The notes under the pieces are model-generated. The model was not told the DNA's origin. It made no database searches and saw only the letters and a list, made by a program, of their open reading frames with translations. Both the position numbers and the translations under genes were made by a program. Source: Lycium barbarum (taxonomy: Eukaryota; Streptophyta; Magnoliopsida; Solanales; Solanaceae). Taken from it: a stretch of DNA of 64,000 nucleotides. The DNA lies in assembly GCF_019175385.1 (NCBI RefSeq), contig NC_083344.1:61442782-61506781 (forward strand), in the 5' to 3' direction. The first letter of the stretch is position 1. Each line of letters opens with the position of its first letter. This document shows, piece by piece, positions 33,887-46,333 of this stretch.

Positions 33887-35861
33887 ATCAACACAACTTA
33901 ATCCACAAATATCAATACAAAGAAATAATGCTATGGAGTATAAACATAAATCGTAAATGAAACGAAATAGTAAAATCTCGCACCCCTTTAGGAGTGGTTT
34001 TGAAAATTAACTTTATGTTTCCTTTAGTACAAAACTAATTTTCTCGAAATCATTAGTAAACCATAAACACATTTCAAGTCAATCTGAGTTAGTATAAGAA
34101 AGTTATGGACATTATTCATTATAGAAACCTCCATGAACGTTTCCAAAACAATCCAAGTTAGCACATGAAAGTTAGGAACGTTATTCATTATAGAAACCTC
34201 TACGAACATTTCCAAGACAATCCGAGACCATCTACGAAAGTTAGGGACATTACTACTTACAGAACTCTTTAAAAGAAAACAAGAACTCTTTATGCTTTGC
34301 TTGTTATTCAATCGTACAATAAGCTCACCTATACTATACTCATATCAAGAAGTGAATAAGAATCATTAACAAGCTTGGAATCAAGAATAGAGTTACCCCA
34401 AGATATGTATCATAACTTACTTAGCTCTAGGACATGCCAAAAGAAAGAAAGGGTAAGCCTTACATACCTGTTCCACGTCCTATTAGCTACGCTTATTTGT
34501 CCAAGCTCGCTAGTCTACATTCAAGAGAATTGACACAATCATTAGACTCATCGTCATATACTTGTCTTAGTCCTTCAAATGAATTCATTTATAGTCTACC
34601 GAAATTTCGGCAGCATTTCCCCTGTAAATACAACCATCCCCGAGAATCTTACTCGGCCAAATTATCAATCAACAATCCCAAGAATCATGCCAACAATATC
34701 AACAATCGATTCAAGACACATTCTAACGTTAGTAACTTTCTTCTACATAATTCGACAACATCCCATTTACGTTCAAATCCACCATATATAGCCATGCTAG
34801 CACCAATGATCTCACATTCAAGTGTTAAACCAAAATCCTTCTTACATGATTCAAGAACACTTCAAACAATTCACACAATATTCAAAACAACCCAACCAAC
34901 ATACCACTTCAGCCGAAACCTTCCAAATTCAACAAGAACGATAACAACACATTTCTTTCTTCCAAATTCATGAACTACACCAACAATCTACACCTTAACA
35001 ACATTATTTTCCATAAATACAAGAAGTGGTATTAATGTCGCATTAGCTTCTAAAACAACTCTCCAACCATTACAACTTCAACTAGAATTATTAAACTTTC
35101 ATTTTCATCATAGAATCCATAACAACAACAACCAAAATACTAGATAAAATTAGTTCATCATTCCTACACAACACAACATATACACGGCCAAGCACCCACC
35201 TACACGGCTCAACCCCAACTCACAAAATTTCATGATTTTCATTCATTTCTACATACTACAACATACACAAACCATCCATAACATATAAAAAGAAGATTAA
35301 ACCTTACCTTTTCCACTTATCTTCTTGCTTGGCTAAGGTTGCTCCTTGCAAGAATGAATGGTTTACTTGCCCCAATAACTACCCCACGTTAAAGAGGACC
35401 TTCCAATTGGTTGAATTGCTAGAAGAAAATATTTTTTTTGATCATGATTTTTAGACCTCAATTTTTCTCTACCATGGCCGAATAGGTCTCCTTCTTTTTC
35501 TTCTCCAAGTTTCTTGAATTTTCTAAGTGATAAGATGATAAATATGATCACTTAGTCATCTTTTATTTACACATATTAAGCATCCATGTGGGCCAAGGCC
35601 CACACCACATCACACGGCCACTTGGCCCATTTGTTCAAGAATTATAAGTTTCCATAATTCACTTTCAACCCCAAATTCTTCTTAATATTTCCATGAGCCA
35701 TCTTGTGAATTTCCCTTTTTAACCCTAGCCTTTCTTAATATTTCCACATCAAAATTTTCATAAACAACTTGTGTGTTAGACAAGATCAAAAATATAACCT
35801 TGCCCTTAACTTATCGCAATTATCTTGAAATATCCGAATGTACAAAATACGGGATATAACA

Positions 35862-35897
35862 TCCTCCCCCCCTTTAGGACATTCGTCCTCGAATGTT
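35862..35897 (-). promoter_or_regulatory. E3 polypurine tract and inverted-repeat motif
   Basis: Minus strand: AACATTCGAGGACGAATGTC (35897-35878), then TAAAGGGGGGGGAGGA up to the LTR start at 35861. One base of the inverted repeat is changed. Confidence 0.85.
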
Positions 35898-36821
35898 CAA
35901 CTGGCCTCATGGGGTGTTATAATACTTTGGGAGGGTCCCTCTTATAATTTTCCTTTTCTTCATGCTCATTCCTTATCTTCACCCTATTCTTAAGTTACCG
36001 TTTTGGAAAGCTCCTCCATGTCCGAGGCATCCGTGTTAATCTTACCCTACGCTTATCTCTTTATATACCTCTCACAGGCTGGGAGCCTCTTAACATCGTC
36101 GCAAAGCCTAAACATTCTTTCCCTTACCTCACATCCCTTGTCATAGTCACTATTCCTTTAGCCCCACTTATTGAAATTGGTTCTCGAACCTCACACATTC
36201 TCTTTTGTTCCATATTACCGCACTTTATCCTCTCCGCGTACCTACCTTTGAATCTTTTACCCATATAGTCTCATGCTTTGTCGGTAGTTTCTCTTGAGGG
36301 CTTCACTCACTGAGGTTTCTTACCTTGCACCTTTTTTCGACATTTTGATTTCCCTGCCTTCCATTTACTCACTCTCTTTCTTTTTCAAATACCGTTGTAT
36401 TAGACTTTCCAGTCTTAACCTATAGTGAAAATAACATCAGCTCACCTTGTAACACTTGTACCATTTATTTTTGCTGTCACTTGAACTTCGGTACCTTTGC
36501 TCGATTGATGCTTTCCATACCGTAACACCGGTCGCCAGGGACACACATGCTCACCGATATAATCGCATGTGGGATATCATTCGCATTCATATATATGTAT
36601 CTATAATTACTACCGTCTCGCCTACAAAATTCCTCCAAATGCTATTCGAACTCATCCTAGCTCCAGAGCTATGATGCACTCTCTGTCTCTTCACCAGTCT
36701 AGTCTGCCTCGTCCTACGCGACCTCTTATGGTCTCCAACCATCCCGTATACTCTAGTTTCCCTTAGGATACTCTAGCTTCCCATTTGTCTCTTATGTCTA
36801 AATCTATAGGATTTCTTGCAC
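35898..36821 (-). other. E3 internal region 3' of the 5S-like segment
   Basis: Non-coding, purine-rich on the element strand. Near 35898-35960 it matches the E1 and E6 3' internal ends. No open frame of note. Confidence 0.45.
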
Positions 36822-36923
36822 ACTTCCCAGGGGTCACCCATCCTAATATTTCTCTCACCTTAGCACGCTTAACCTCGAAACTTCGATGAAATTCAGTGCA
36901 TTAATGCCGATATAATCGCATCC
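36822..36923 (-). other. 5S rRNA-like segment inside E3 (best-preserved copy)
   Basis: Read on the minus strand from 36923 it starts GGATGCGATTATATCGGCA, then GGTTAAGCGTGCTAAGGTGA and GGATGGGTGACCCCTGGGAA, ending near 36822. The 5' end (GGATGCGAT), box A and box C of plant 5S rRNA are all preserved, over a length close to the first 105 nt of the 120-nt molecule. Same orientation as the element, as in E1 and E6. Confidence 0.82.
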
Positions 36924-37700
36924 ACCTCACCGCATGGCCTTCATTACATGATCTGGAGCAAGTCGAAGTCTTACAGATTCCGAGACATTTTCGTAACACG
37001 TCCTTCCCTTTATAATTACTATTTTACCCTTTTCAATCCTCAATATTCACTTTTCACTTATGTGTATAACTACCCTTCGTCCTAGATTCCTAGATTCCCG
37101 GTGGTAGTGAACACACCTTCATCGTAGCTACTTATAAATACTCGATTATCCACCTCTTTGGACTTCTACTCGCCACTCTTATATAATAATCTACAACGAA
37201 ACTGATCGTCAAATCTCCCTAAATCCCCAACAACCCTTGTTCCTACTAAACCTCGAATATTATCCATCTTAATCCTTTGGACTGCTAATCGTCCTTCTCA
37301 CAATTATTCTTCAGGCCATGCCGAGTCCATAACTCCTCTGAAACAACGCATCCCACTTATTGTCTGTTTCTGATATTTCCTTTCCACGCTTCTTCCTATT
37401 AGGCGTACCTAACTAAATGACCTAATTCTGAAAGATTTCTGGCAGAGTCTTCTTTTACAATTCTTACTATTCAGAATCTACACGCAGCAAATACCAACAA
37501 TGCCTCACAGGGCATACAGTTATACGACACATTCCAGCCATCCAGAGCTTCCAATTTCAAGTAGAAGAATGAAAATACCAAAACTTACCCTTGTGACTTT
37601 CCATATCGCCACTCACCTTCTTCGTCGATACTATGCTTCCGCTGAAATCAAAAGTTAGTATAAGAAATCTTATTTTCCTATGACTTGGCTCTATCGCACG
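36924..37700 (-). other. E3 internal region 5' of the 5S-like segment
   Basis: No gag. At about 37660-37650 TTTTGATTTCAG is followed by GCATAGTATCGACG, where E7 has an ATG, so the short frame start is lost. GGCAGAGTCTTC and CACGCAGCAAATACCAACAA (37440-37500) recur in the E4 LTR near 40119 and in E7. Confidence 0.4.
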
Positions 37701-37745
37701 ATCTAAGACAGAAAGAAGGTCAACAATTCCTAGATGCCCTGCAGC

Positions 37746-37789
37746 CTCCTGTTTATAAATTTGGCCGGCTTCACACCCATAAACAGGAC
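37746..37789 (-). promoter_or_regulatory. E3 leader hairpin with palindromic loop
   Basis: CCTGTTTAT (37748-37756) and ATAAACAGG (37779-37787) form a perfect 9-bp stem. The apical loop has the palindrome GCCGGC (37764-37769). Confidence 0.6.
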
Positions 37790-37830
37790 TCTACTGGACA
37801 CGACTTGGCAGACAACCCCTAGGACGACCT

Positions 37831-37842
37831 GCTCTGATACCA
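37831..37842 (-). promoter_or_regulatory. E3 primer-binding site (initiator tRNA-Met type)
   Basis: Minus strand TGGTATCAGAGC, perfect, 3 nt from the LTR end. Confidence 0.94.
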
Positions 37843-37845
37843 CTT

Positions 37846-39961
37846 TGTCACACCCTAATCATGATAGGGCATGACGGGCACCCGACTCTCATCAGAGTCG
37901 AGCGAACCCTTAAACATTTGATCTATCCAAAACCTGTCATTTCAAAAACTTTTAAAAACATGAAACTTTTTCACATAGAGATCATTATCTTTATAATGAT
38001 TATGAAAACTTTCAACCAATTAGGTACTTTAAGCCAATTGAAATCGTGTAACATACATACTCTTTTAATATCTACAAATGATTCGCACTTCTCGACGCCC
38101 TATCCACAGGACACTGTCTGCAAAGTCTCTAACATATACAAAATACCATGACATAAGTACTTTGACCCGGCAACACTCCGAACTGAGATGGAGCTCGCCA
38201 ATCCAGCTGGTAGCATAGGAACATCCTATAGCCGATGTCTTCCACTCATCTGTATACACCTGCGTGGCATGAAACACAGCCCCCGAAGAAAGGGGGTCAG
38301 TACGGAATATGTACTAAATATGTAAGGCATTACTGAATCATAAACAAGGAAAGACGTAACAATAAACCAGTTTAAAAGAAACCTGGGAGTAACATGGAAC
38401 AACATTTTAATCCGTGCCATGTAGTACCTTGCACAAATTCTAACACACACAATGTGAATATAGTATCACAATAGTCCCTTCGGACAACCGCTTCTGGCAT
38501 AGTAACAATGATAGCCCCTTCGGGCATGTCGCTTCGGGCATAATAATATTGATGGCCCCTTCGGGCATGCCGCTTCCGGCGTAATAATATTGATGTTGGC
38601 CCCTTCGGGCATGCCGCTTCCAGCATAATAATAATGTTGGCCCCTTCGGGCATGCCGCTTCTAGCATAATAACAATGATGGCGTCAACACAACTTAATCC
38701 ACAAATATCAATACAAAGAAATAATGCTATGGAGTATAAACATAAATCGTAAATGAAACGAAATAGTAAAATCTCGCACTCCTTTAGGAGTGGTTTTGTA
38801 AATTAACTTTATGTTTCCTTTAGTACAAAACTAATTTTCTCGAAATCATTAGTAAACCATAAACACGTTTCAAGTCAATCCGAGTTAGTATAAGAAAGTT
38901 ATGGACATTATTCATTATAGAAACCTCCATGAACGTTTCCAAAACAATCCAAGTTAGCACATGAAAGTTAGGAACGTTATTCATTATAGAAACCCCAACG
39001 AACATTTCCAAGACAATCCGAGACCATCTACGAAAGTTAGGGACATTACTACTTACAGAACTCTTTAAAGGAAAACAAGAACTCTTTATGCTTTGCTTGT
39101 TATTCAATCGTACAATAAGCTCACCTATACTAGGTATACTCATAACAAGAAGTGAATAAGAATCATTAACAAGCTCGGAATCAAGAATAGAGTTACTCCA
39201 AGATACGTATCATAACTTACTTAGCTCTAGGACATGCCAAAAGAAAGAAAGGGTAAGTTTTACATACCTGTTCCACGTCCTATTAGCTACGCTTATTTGT
39301 CCAAGCTCGCTAGTCTACATTCAAGAGAATTGACACAATCATTAGACTCATCGTCATATACTTGTCTTAGTCCTTCAAATGAATTCATTTATAGTCTACC
39401 GAAATTTCGGCAGCATTTCCCCTGTAAATACAACCATCCCCGAGAATCTAACTCGGCCAAAGTATCAATCAACAATCCCAAGAATCATGCCAACAACATC
39501 AACAATAGATTCAAGACGCATTCTAACGTTAGTAACTTTCTTCTACATAATTCAACAACATCCCATTTACGTTCAAATCCACCATATATAGCCAAGCTAG
39601 CACCAATGATCTCACATTCAAGTGTTAATCCAAAATCCTTCTTACATGATTCAAGAACACTTCAAACAATTCACACAATATTCGAAACAACCCAACCAAC
39701 ATACCAATTCACCCGAAACCTTCCAAATTCAACAAGAACGATAACAACACATTTCTTTCTTTCAAATTCATGAACTACACCAACAATCTACACCTTAACA
39801 ATATTATTTTCCATAAATAAAAGAAGTGGTATTAATGTCGCATTAGCTTCTAAAACAACTCTCCAACCATTACAACTTCAACTAGAATTATTAAACTTTC
39901 ATTTTCATCATAGAATCCATAACAACAACAACCAAAATACTAGATAAAATTAGTTCATCAT
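37846..39961 (-). repeat. E3 5' LTR, first part, cut by E4
   Basis: Matches 33009-35160 closely. It ends ...TTAGTTCATCAT at 39961 where E4 starts; the 3' LTR continues with TCCTACAC. ATCAT (39957-39961) is the predicted E4 target duplication, but its partner is outside the window. Confidence 0.9.
38465..38690 (-). repeat. 41-bp minisatellite in E3 5' LTR
   Basis: Same unit as 33641-33886 but with about five units, some altered (CTTCGGGCATAAT, GCTTCTAGC), so unit number or sequence changed after insertion. Confidence 0.85.
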
Positions 39962-42900
39962 TGTCACGACCCAACCCCGTAGGCCATGACTAGTGCCCGG
40001 TCTGGGCACCCGAACCCATCTATCAAATATTATCTCAAATTCTATCAAACGCATTCTAGAATATAGCAGAAGCCGACAAGGCTTTATTTGAATTTTAGAT
40101 AATTTCCAGAAAAATTTCGGCAGAGTCTCCTTTGTTTTACGGACTATCCCATATACCCTGCACGCAGAAAATACCAACAAAGGCCACACGGGGCCAACAA
40201 AGCAACATTTAAATATATGCGGACCGGCCGCCGCGGCGAATGGGATCGCCAAAACACAACATATACACACATCTGTACAGAAAGACCCCAACCCACAAAC
40301 ATGTCCACAGACCTCTAAACAGACCGACAGAATCATATGACGGGATAGGGCCCCGCCGTACCCATGAACGAGAATATACATATACAGTGATGACAGACTG
40401 TACCAAAAGATGGACTCTGAAGAAAAGAGCGCTCCAAAATAGCAGAATAAGATCCTAAGCGGGCGGATCTGCAAACCTGTCGTCGGTACCTGCGCGGCAT
40501 GAAAACGCAGCCCCCGAAGAAAGGGGGTCAGTACGAAATATGTACTGAATATGTAAAGCCTGAATTACAGAAACAAACTCATAACTGGTACAGAACGTGC
40601 AGAAAGTAAACAGAAAATCCAAAGTATCAGATATATATATTTTCAAAACATGCAGAGTGGGTACAGAAACATATGTCATATCAAATCCAGCCCCTGCCAA
40701 GGGACTCGGCAGACAGAACGTGGCCACCCTCCCGACGCTGGTGCCACAACACAGAAGAATCAGAAAAGGGGCATAACCCCGTGTCATAATATGTCATATC
40801 AAATGGCCATAGCAAATCATATCAGAACAAGCGGACATGGGACATCATACTCCACAAACCCATGTACGCGAATACCTGCCCCCTCACATCGAGGCACGAC
40901 GAACAATGCAGAGGATCACGCTTGACAACATATCCTGGCCCGGGCTCAGTGTGGGAAACATTGGGGCATCCACGAGTGGAGTAGTGAGAGACTAATGCAA
41001 TTAAAATATCATAAATGTTTCCATAGACTCGATGAGGCATATCAAAAACAAACCGATCCAATGAAGTCGGAAGGGATCATAATAAACGAGTTTCGGATAT
41101 CATAATGAATTACAGAGTATAACCTTTCCGAAGTCGTTTCGAGTGTCAAAACAATTTATCAGACTTAATGGAATATTTAAAACAATGTTTGTTAGGTAGT
41201 TAGAATGGTAGTCAAAACATTTCTTTCAAAAACCGCTCGAAAGCAAGACTTGAGTACAATAAGGGCAAAACCGGGAATAGTGGGCCCACCTCGGGACAAG
41301 CAAGACGGTGGGCTCAAATTACATATTTTAAGCTTAAGGGGGTCACCTATAGAGGTTCTACGGACATTCTATAGCTTTCCAAGGAGTTTAGAGAAAGTTT
41401 GCATAATTTCCAAGAATACAAACCAAAAGGGCTCAATCTTACTGAAGGAAAAAGCGAGATTTTCAATTGCGGATTCCGATAGGCAGAAAGTCTTTCGAGG
41501 CCCGAATCCGATTCTAATACACTTAGGCATGCCAAAAGAAGGATTGGGGTAGCTTTACATACCTTTCTAACTCCTTACGCCTCTCCAAACTCACTTTCCG
41601 TTTTGTCAAAAATCTGCAAATGGTCAAGTTTACCAATTGTGAGTTATAGATTCTACGAATTCAACTTAACTCATATATGTCTACCGAAATTTCGGCAGCA
41701 CCTCCCCTATACATATAGCACCCCCGAGAATTCAACTCGGCCAAAAAAATCATCAACAACCCAACAACAACACCCACAACAACAACAATCAATATAATAC
41801 ACAATATGACATAACTAGTTCTACTTGCCGACATAATGCCTTAGCCTTTATTTCATCTTCAATTTCCAAACAAATCTCAATGGTTTCACATTCGTCATTA
41901 ATCTAGATCATCACAATATAGTTTAGAAGCATTTCATATCGCTTCCTTAAATTATACACACGATATACATAATATACAAACTTTCCGCCAAAGTCATATT
42001 TCATCCAAAGCTTCTAATCTTTGGCATACATATTCATGACATGTTTTCATCTTCCAAATTCATCAATAATCATCATGACTTGCAACCTAACAACTTCATT
42101 TTCGCAATGTCGTAAGATCGTACTAAAACGACATAAGCTTCTACATTCCATTTCAATACAAACTTATGTCATTTTATCTTCATTTACATTGCAAGCATCA
42201 CAATAACGCAACTAACACATTAAACAAAATTAATTCATTAGCATCCTACCAACACAATACCACACGGCCAAACCCCTATATTTCAACTTCAACCAAATTT
42301 ATTCAACTCTCATTCTCCATATGAATTCCATCATACACACAACTAGAATACAACATAAATTTCAACTCATTTCACTTACACATTAACACACACACACGGC
42401 CACATTCTATATTCCATACCCACTTTGCAAACTTCCATTTTTCCATACAATCAACTCATTTCTACATACTACAACACAAACAAGACTTCATAACATAAGG
42501 ATAGGGAATAAATTCTCACCTTTTCCTCTAGTCTTCTTCACTTGGAGGTATGGTCACTTTGATGAATTTGATGCTTCTCTCTCTAAACCAACTACACCAA
42601 GTTACAAAGGGTGCTCAACTTAGTAAGGAAATCACAAGAGAAAATTTTTTGGAGGAATATTTTTGGTGGTGATTTTTGCAAGCCAAACCCGAGCCCTTCT
42701 TCTTCTTGCTCTCTCTTGTTTTGTTTTTGTTTGTTCTATGCTTCTTGAACAATCTAAGGGATAAGATGATATATATATAAAATGGTCCCCTTATTAATTT
42801 AACACATGGGAAAATTAATAAAATCATGGGCTTGGCCACTATGTTGGCCGGCCACCCGTTAGCATTGGGCCTTAATTTTTCATTGAATTATTTTGGCCCA

Positions 42901-43101
42901 ATGACTTATAAGTCACCTTTTGTAATTTCCGAAACTAATTCCCAAAATTCCAAATTTGCCCTTGGCCTTATTCGACACTTCCACATTAATATTCTTTCAT
43001 ACACAACTCCTATGTCAAATAAAAATCAATTATGACCTTATTTCTTACAAGTCAAGATTATTTCCAAATTTTTCCAACGTGTGAAAACACGGGATATAAC
43101 A
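39962..43101 (-). repeat. E4 3' LTR, 3140 bp
   Basis: On the minus strand it starts TGTTATATCCCGTG (43101) and ends GGGGTTGGGTCGTGACA (39962). A TATATATATAAAA run (42768-42782) gives a minus-strand TATA-like promoter. CCGAAATTTCGG lies at about 41685, and the triple hairpin at 40490. A 174-codon sense frame at its 3' end (40474-39950) has no recognised domain. Confidence 0.92.
40490..40547 (-). promoter_or_regulatory. Conserved triple hairpin, E4 3' LTR
   Basis: CTGCG (40490-40494) with CGCAG (40506-40510), CCCCC (40511-40515) with GGGGG (40523-40527), CAGTAC (40529-40534) with GTACTG (40542-40547). All three stems are intact. Confidence 0.62.
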
Positions 43102-43137
43102 TCCTCCCCCCCTTTAGAACATTCGTCCTCGAATGTT
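43102..43137 (-). promoter_or_regulatory. E4 polypurine tract and inverted-repeat motif
   Basis: Minus strand AACATTCGAGGACGAATGTT (43137-43118), then TAAAGGGGGGGGAGGA up to the LTR start. Confidence 0.88.
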
Positions 43138-43211
43138 AAATTAATCTTATAGGGTCTGAAAAGGCTTCGGGGGAGTTTCTGTTTATAGTCAGTACATATG
43201 GCATACATTCA

Positions 43212-43830
43212 TTATCGAATATAATTAGGTAAAGGTTTGAGATTACCTGTGGGAATAGGGAACAAATGAGGATATTTCTTCTTCATCTCCTCTTCGGTCT
43301 CCCAGGTCATTTCCTCCCTATTATCATTCCGCCACAGCACCTTGACAGAGGCTACATCTTTGCTCCGGAGCTTTCTTACCTGGCGGTCCAAGATAGCTAC
43401 GGGCTGCTCCTCATAAGATAACCGCTCCGTCACCTGAATATCATCCGCAGGAAATATTCTGGAGGGGTCACCAATGCATTTGCGGAGCATAGATACATGG
43501 AATACCGGATGTACCGCTTCCAAATCAGATGGAAGATCTAATTCATAGGCGACATTTCCGATTTTTCTAACAATCTGATAAGACCCAATATAACGCGGAC
43601 TGCTTACCCTTTCTGCCGAACCGCATTACGCCTTTCATAGGCGATACCTTTAGAAATACCCAATCACCAACCTGGAATTCCAAAGGACGACGCCGTTTAT
43701 CGGCGTATGATTTATGTCGACTCTGGGCTGCCAATAGTCGCTCCCGGATAAGTTTCACCTTACCAACGGCCTGCTGGATCATGTCTGGGCCGATTAACTC
43801 TGTCTCGCCAATATCAAACCAGCCAATAGG
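43212..43830 (-). pseudogene. E4 integrase C-terminus and chromodomain
   Basis: From 43830 the frame reads GWFDIGETELIGPDMIQQAV, YADKRRRPLEF and FLKVSPMKGVMRFGRKGK, the integrase C-terminal region. A frameshift near 43605 (expected SPRYIGPY) moves to the frame 43523-43212 with HPVFHVSMLRKC, then VASVKVLWRN, EEMTWETEEEM and KKYPHLF, the chromodomain-like tail with its Trp intact. Joined across E5 to the core at 48343. In chromoviruses this tail directs insertion site choice. Confidence 0.9.
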
Positions 43831-44024
43831 TGTTACACCCCGGAAATTTTCCGTTAGCATGTGCAAAATAGGCTAATAAGGATAAAATATATGTGTGGCA
43901 TTTTGAAGGCAAGTAATAAGGTCCCGTAGATTGGTATCGAGGAGTTGAACAACTTTTACGAAGGTTCCATAAGGATCGGAAATGAGACCAAGTCAAGAAA
44001 ATAAGCTTCAGTGAACTGGGAGTA

Positions 44025-44389
44025 TACGGTCCATTATACGGACCGTAAAAGTGTTTTACGGTCCATTATACGGACCGTAGAAGTGTCACACAAGAGGCTG
44101 GCTGAAGGGTGAGTTTTACGGTGTACTATACGGACCGTATAACGGTTTGACGGTCCGTAAAATGAATCGTCAAAGTGTCACAGAATGAGGTTGAAAGAAG
44201 GTCGATTTTACGGTGAATTATACGGACCGTATAACGATTATATGGCCCGTCAAATGGATCGTCAAATGGTTACAGAAAGGGGTGATCTCTGGGTCCATTT
44301 TACGGCCAGTTATACGGACCGTATAAATTTATACGGACCGTATAACGAACCGTATAATGACATCGGGACTGAAGTTGAATTTTATAAAA
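44025..44389 (+). promoter_or_regulatory. E5 LTR promoter: CGGACCG palindrome array and TATA box
   Basis: At least six copies of TATACGGACCGTA plus related ACGGTCC and ACCGTATAA half-sites in 320 bp, ending 20-30 bp before TTTTATAAAATATG (TATA at 44383-44389). Repeated spacing words such as AAGTGT and GTCAAA separate the sites. Probably a binding array for a dimeric regulator; the factor is unknown. Confidence 0.65.
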
Positions 44390-45801
44390 TATGATCCAAG
44401 TCTCATTTTCTTCATTCCCACTTTCTACTACACGATCCTCTCTCTCTCTCTCTAGAATATTCTACACTTTCCTAAACCAAGAATACAAGTAGAAATCTAA
44501 GATCAAATTCATCAATTCACCATAACCTAGTGCAAGAACACATCAAAAGGGATTATTTGAATCAAGAAATTCCTAGAAGGAGGACCTAGGGTTTTGTTGG
44601 AGCGAAGCATTTCAACTAAAGGGTTGTTCAATCACCATCCAAGGTATGTTTCATGACCTTATTAAGTTATTTAAGTGTTAGAAACATAGGAAAAGCTTGG
44701 ATTGTAGGAGGACATAGAAAAATGGGTGAATAGTGCCACCATTGAGTGATGATGGAATTGAATCATATAAGTTGAAGTGTTAAGGTTATGAATATGCTAG
44801 AAATGATGATTTTACCATGAAATAAGTATTAAAGGTGTGAAAACACGATGATAAGCTAGGTAGGAAACTATGGAAAAATTGGAGGAAAATGGTGAAATGT
44901 GATGAGTCGATATGAATGATGGTTGTTGGTGGTAATGTTGTGGGTATTATTGTGAATGTTGGGAATTGATATAGACGATGGGAAAAGTAGAATAAACAAG
45001 GGAAGTGCTGCCTAATTTTCTTTAGAAAATAGCGACGCGTTCTCATAGCCCACTAACTAACGATAATTCGAATTCCCTTATGAAGGTAACGACGCGATAT
45101 TTCAGAAGAGCAAGTGAACGGTATTCTAGCTAAGCGACCAAGGTATGTGAGGCTAGTCCCTTTATTCAAATGGCATGAATCCCATAGCATAAAATCCCCT
45201 TCTTTCCATGAGCTAATAGATATGATATGATAATGCTAAAGCGATGATTATGTCCTCATTATCTACACTCACCTCATGTACTAATTCCTTCGAGGTGAGG
45301 CAGAATGTCAGAAATTGCTCCATAAAGAGATCGGGGGATCACGACCTTACGTCACCCCGGTAGAGTACAAATGATCATGAGCTCACGCATGTATTATGAT
45401 AAGATAAGAATGTTTTTAAAAGTATATGATGATAAGTATTTTATGTTAAGCATGTCATGATTGCATTTACACCGCGTCTAGTTGGCCGGGCAGACACAGC
45501 TTCGGCGGGCGGCTACACGGATACACTATGACCCTCTCGGGCATGGGCAGACACCACTAGTGGGCGGCATGAGATGGTACCCCGGACGCGGGAGGCCTGG
45601 ACGCGGGCTTATATTATTGGTGATCACACCATTCCGACATGGACGGGCAGCTTGCTTGATATGTATACATGATATGATAAAGAGTATGAGTAAGACAGCA
45701 TGCATCATCCTTCCTATGATTATGATTCAGCTTCACATGTTCACTTTGATGTTCATTAGGTTGTTATTGTTTCTCTCTTCATTATTTATGCCTCTTATAC
45801 T

Positions 45802-45857
45802 CAGTACAATGTTCGTACTGACGTCCTTTTCTTTGGACGCTGTGTTCATGCCCACAG
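45802..45857 (+). promoter_or_regulatory. Conserved triple hairpin, E5 LTR
   Basis: CAGTAC (45802-45807) with GTACTG (45815-45820), CGTCC (45822-45826) with GGACG (45835-45839), CTGTG (45840-45844) with CACAG (45853-45857). The third stem has a compensatory pair change compared with CTGCG/CGCAG elsewhere. Confidence 0.62.
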
Positions 45858-46277
45858 GTAGATAGGGAGACGAGCTAGATCCAGAGCCATAGGGGCAGTC
45901 AGCTGTTGAGAGCACTCCATTGTTCGGAGGTGCTTATGATTTCTTTTGTGTATACGTACATATATATATATATATATCCATTTTGGGGCATGACAGAGTC
46001 TTGTTCCGTCCATTGTATAGCACGTCAGTAGAGGCTCGTACATGCGCTGTGTGGGTTAGATGGTTCCACAAGATATTACTATATGTATATTCTATCTTGA
46101 TAGCCGTATGGCAAGTGTATGTAAAGCAAGTATGTTTCTTGTAAAGCATGATTTTCACATGTTTCGTCTATAAATTCTGAAAGAAGTATTTAATGAGTAA
46201 TTGAGTATTAAGAAAAGCGGTGCTCGGTGGTTAGCCCCGGGTACCCGTCGCGGCCCCTAGCTGGGTCGTGACAAAAG

Positions 46278-46289
46278 TGGTATCAGAGC
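46278..46289 (+). promoter_or_regulatory. E5 primer-binding site (initiator tRNA-Met type)
   Basis: TGGTATCAGAGC, perfect, 4 nt after the LTR end. Confidence 0.95.
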
Positions 46290-46333
46290 AGTTCAGTCCT
46301 AGGAAGTGTCTACGAGCCGTGTCCAGTAGAGTC

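Larger units (their letters stand above)
33009..35861 (-). repeat. E3 3' LTR, 2853 bp
   Basis: On the minus strand it starts TGTTATATCCCG (35861) after the PPT and ends TAGGGTGTGACA (33009). It contains the CCGAAATTTCGG palindrome (about 34600), a 41-bp minisatellite and the triple hairpin. Frames on the plus strand inside it (for example 34434-34973) are antisense to the element and repeat in the other LTR only because the LTRs match. Confidence 0.9.
33009..39961 (-). mobile_element. E3: non-autonomous LTR retrotransposon, interrupted by E4
   Basis: Minus strand: 3' LTR 33009-35861, internal 35862-37845 (1984 bp), PBS 37831-37842 and 5' LTR 37846 to 39961, where E4 inserts. The remaining 700 bp of the 5' LTR should follow E4 beyond the window. 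No gag or pol frame is present; a 5S-like stretch is. The two LTRs are highly similar, including their minisatellites. Confidence 0.88.
43831..46273 (+). repeat. E5 5' LTR, 2443 bp
   Basis: TGTTACACCCCGG start, GGGTCGTGACA end. It carries the CGGACCG array, a TATA box at 44383, CT repeats (44436-44452), CTCACCTC/GAGGTGAG (45268-45299) and the triple hairpin. Confidence 0.93.

Noticed and set aside
33592..33894. Repetitive 100-codon minus frame with repeated MPEAACPKGP-like units
   Set aside because: Product of the 41-bp minisatellite: all frames of the array repeat, and no flanking gene structure exists.
34434..34973. 179-codon plus frame duplicated at 39234-39773
   Set aside because: Antisense to the E3 LTRs and duplicated only because they are an LTR pair; no domain and Asn/Ser/Thr-rich composition from AT-rich DNA.
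36822..36923. Functional 5S rRNA gene
   Set aside because: The 3' end of the gene and a downstream T-run terminator are missing, helix I cannot close, and there is no tandem array. It is a 5S-derived segment inside a retrotransposon.
39950..40474. 174-codon sense frame at the 3' end of the E4 LTR, 187 codons at 52759-53322
   Set aside because: Again LTR copies of one another. It runs through the LTR end, contains no recognisable domain, and is not open in related LTR families.
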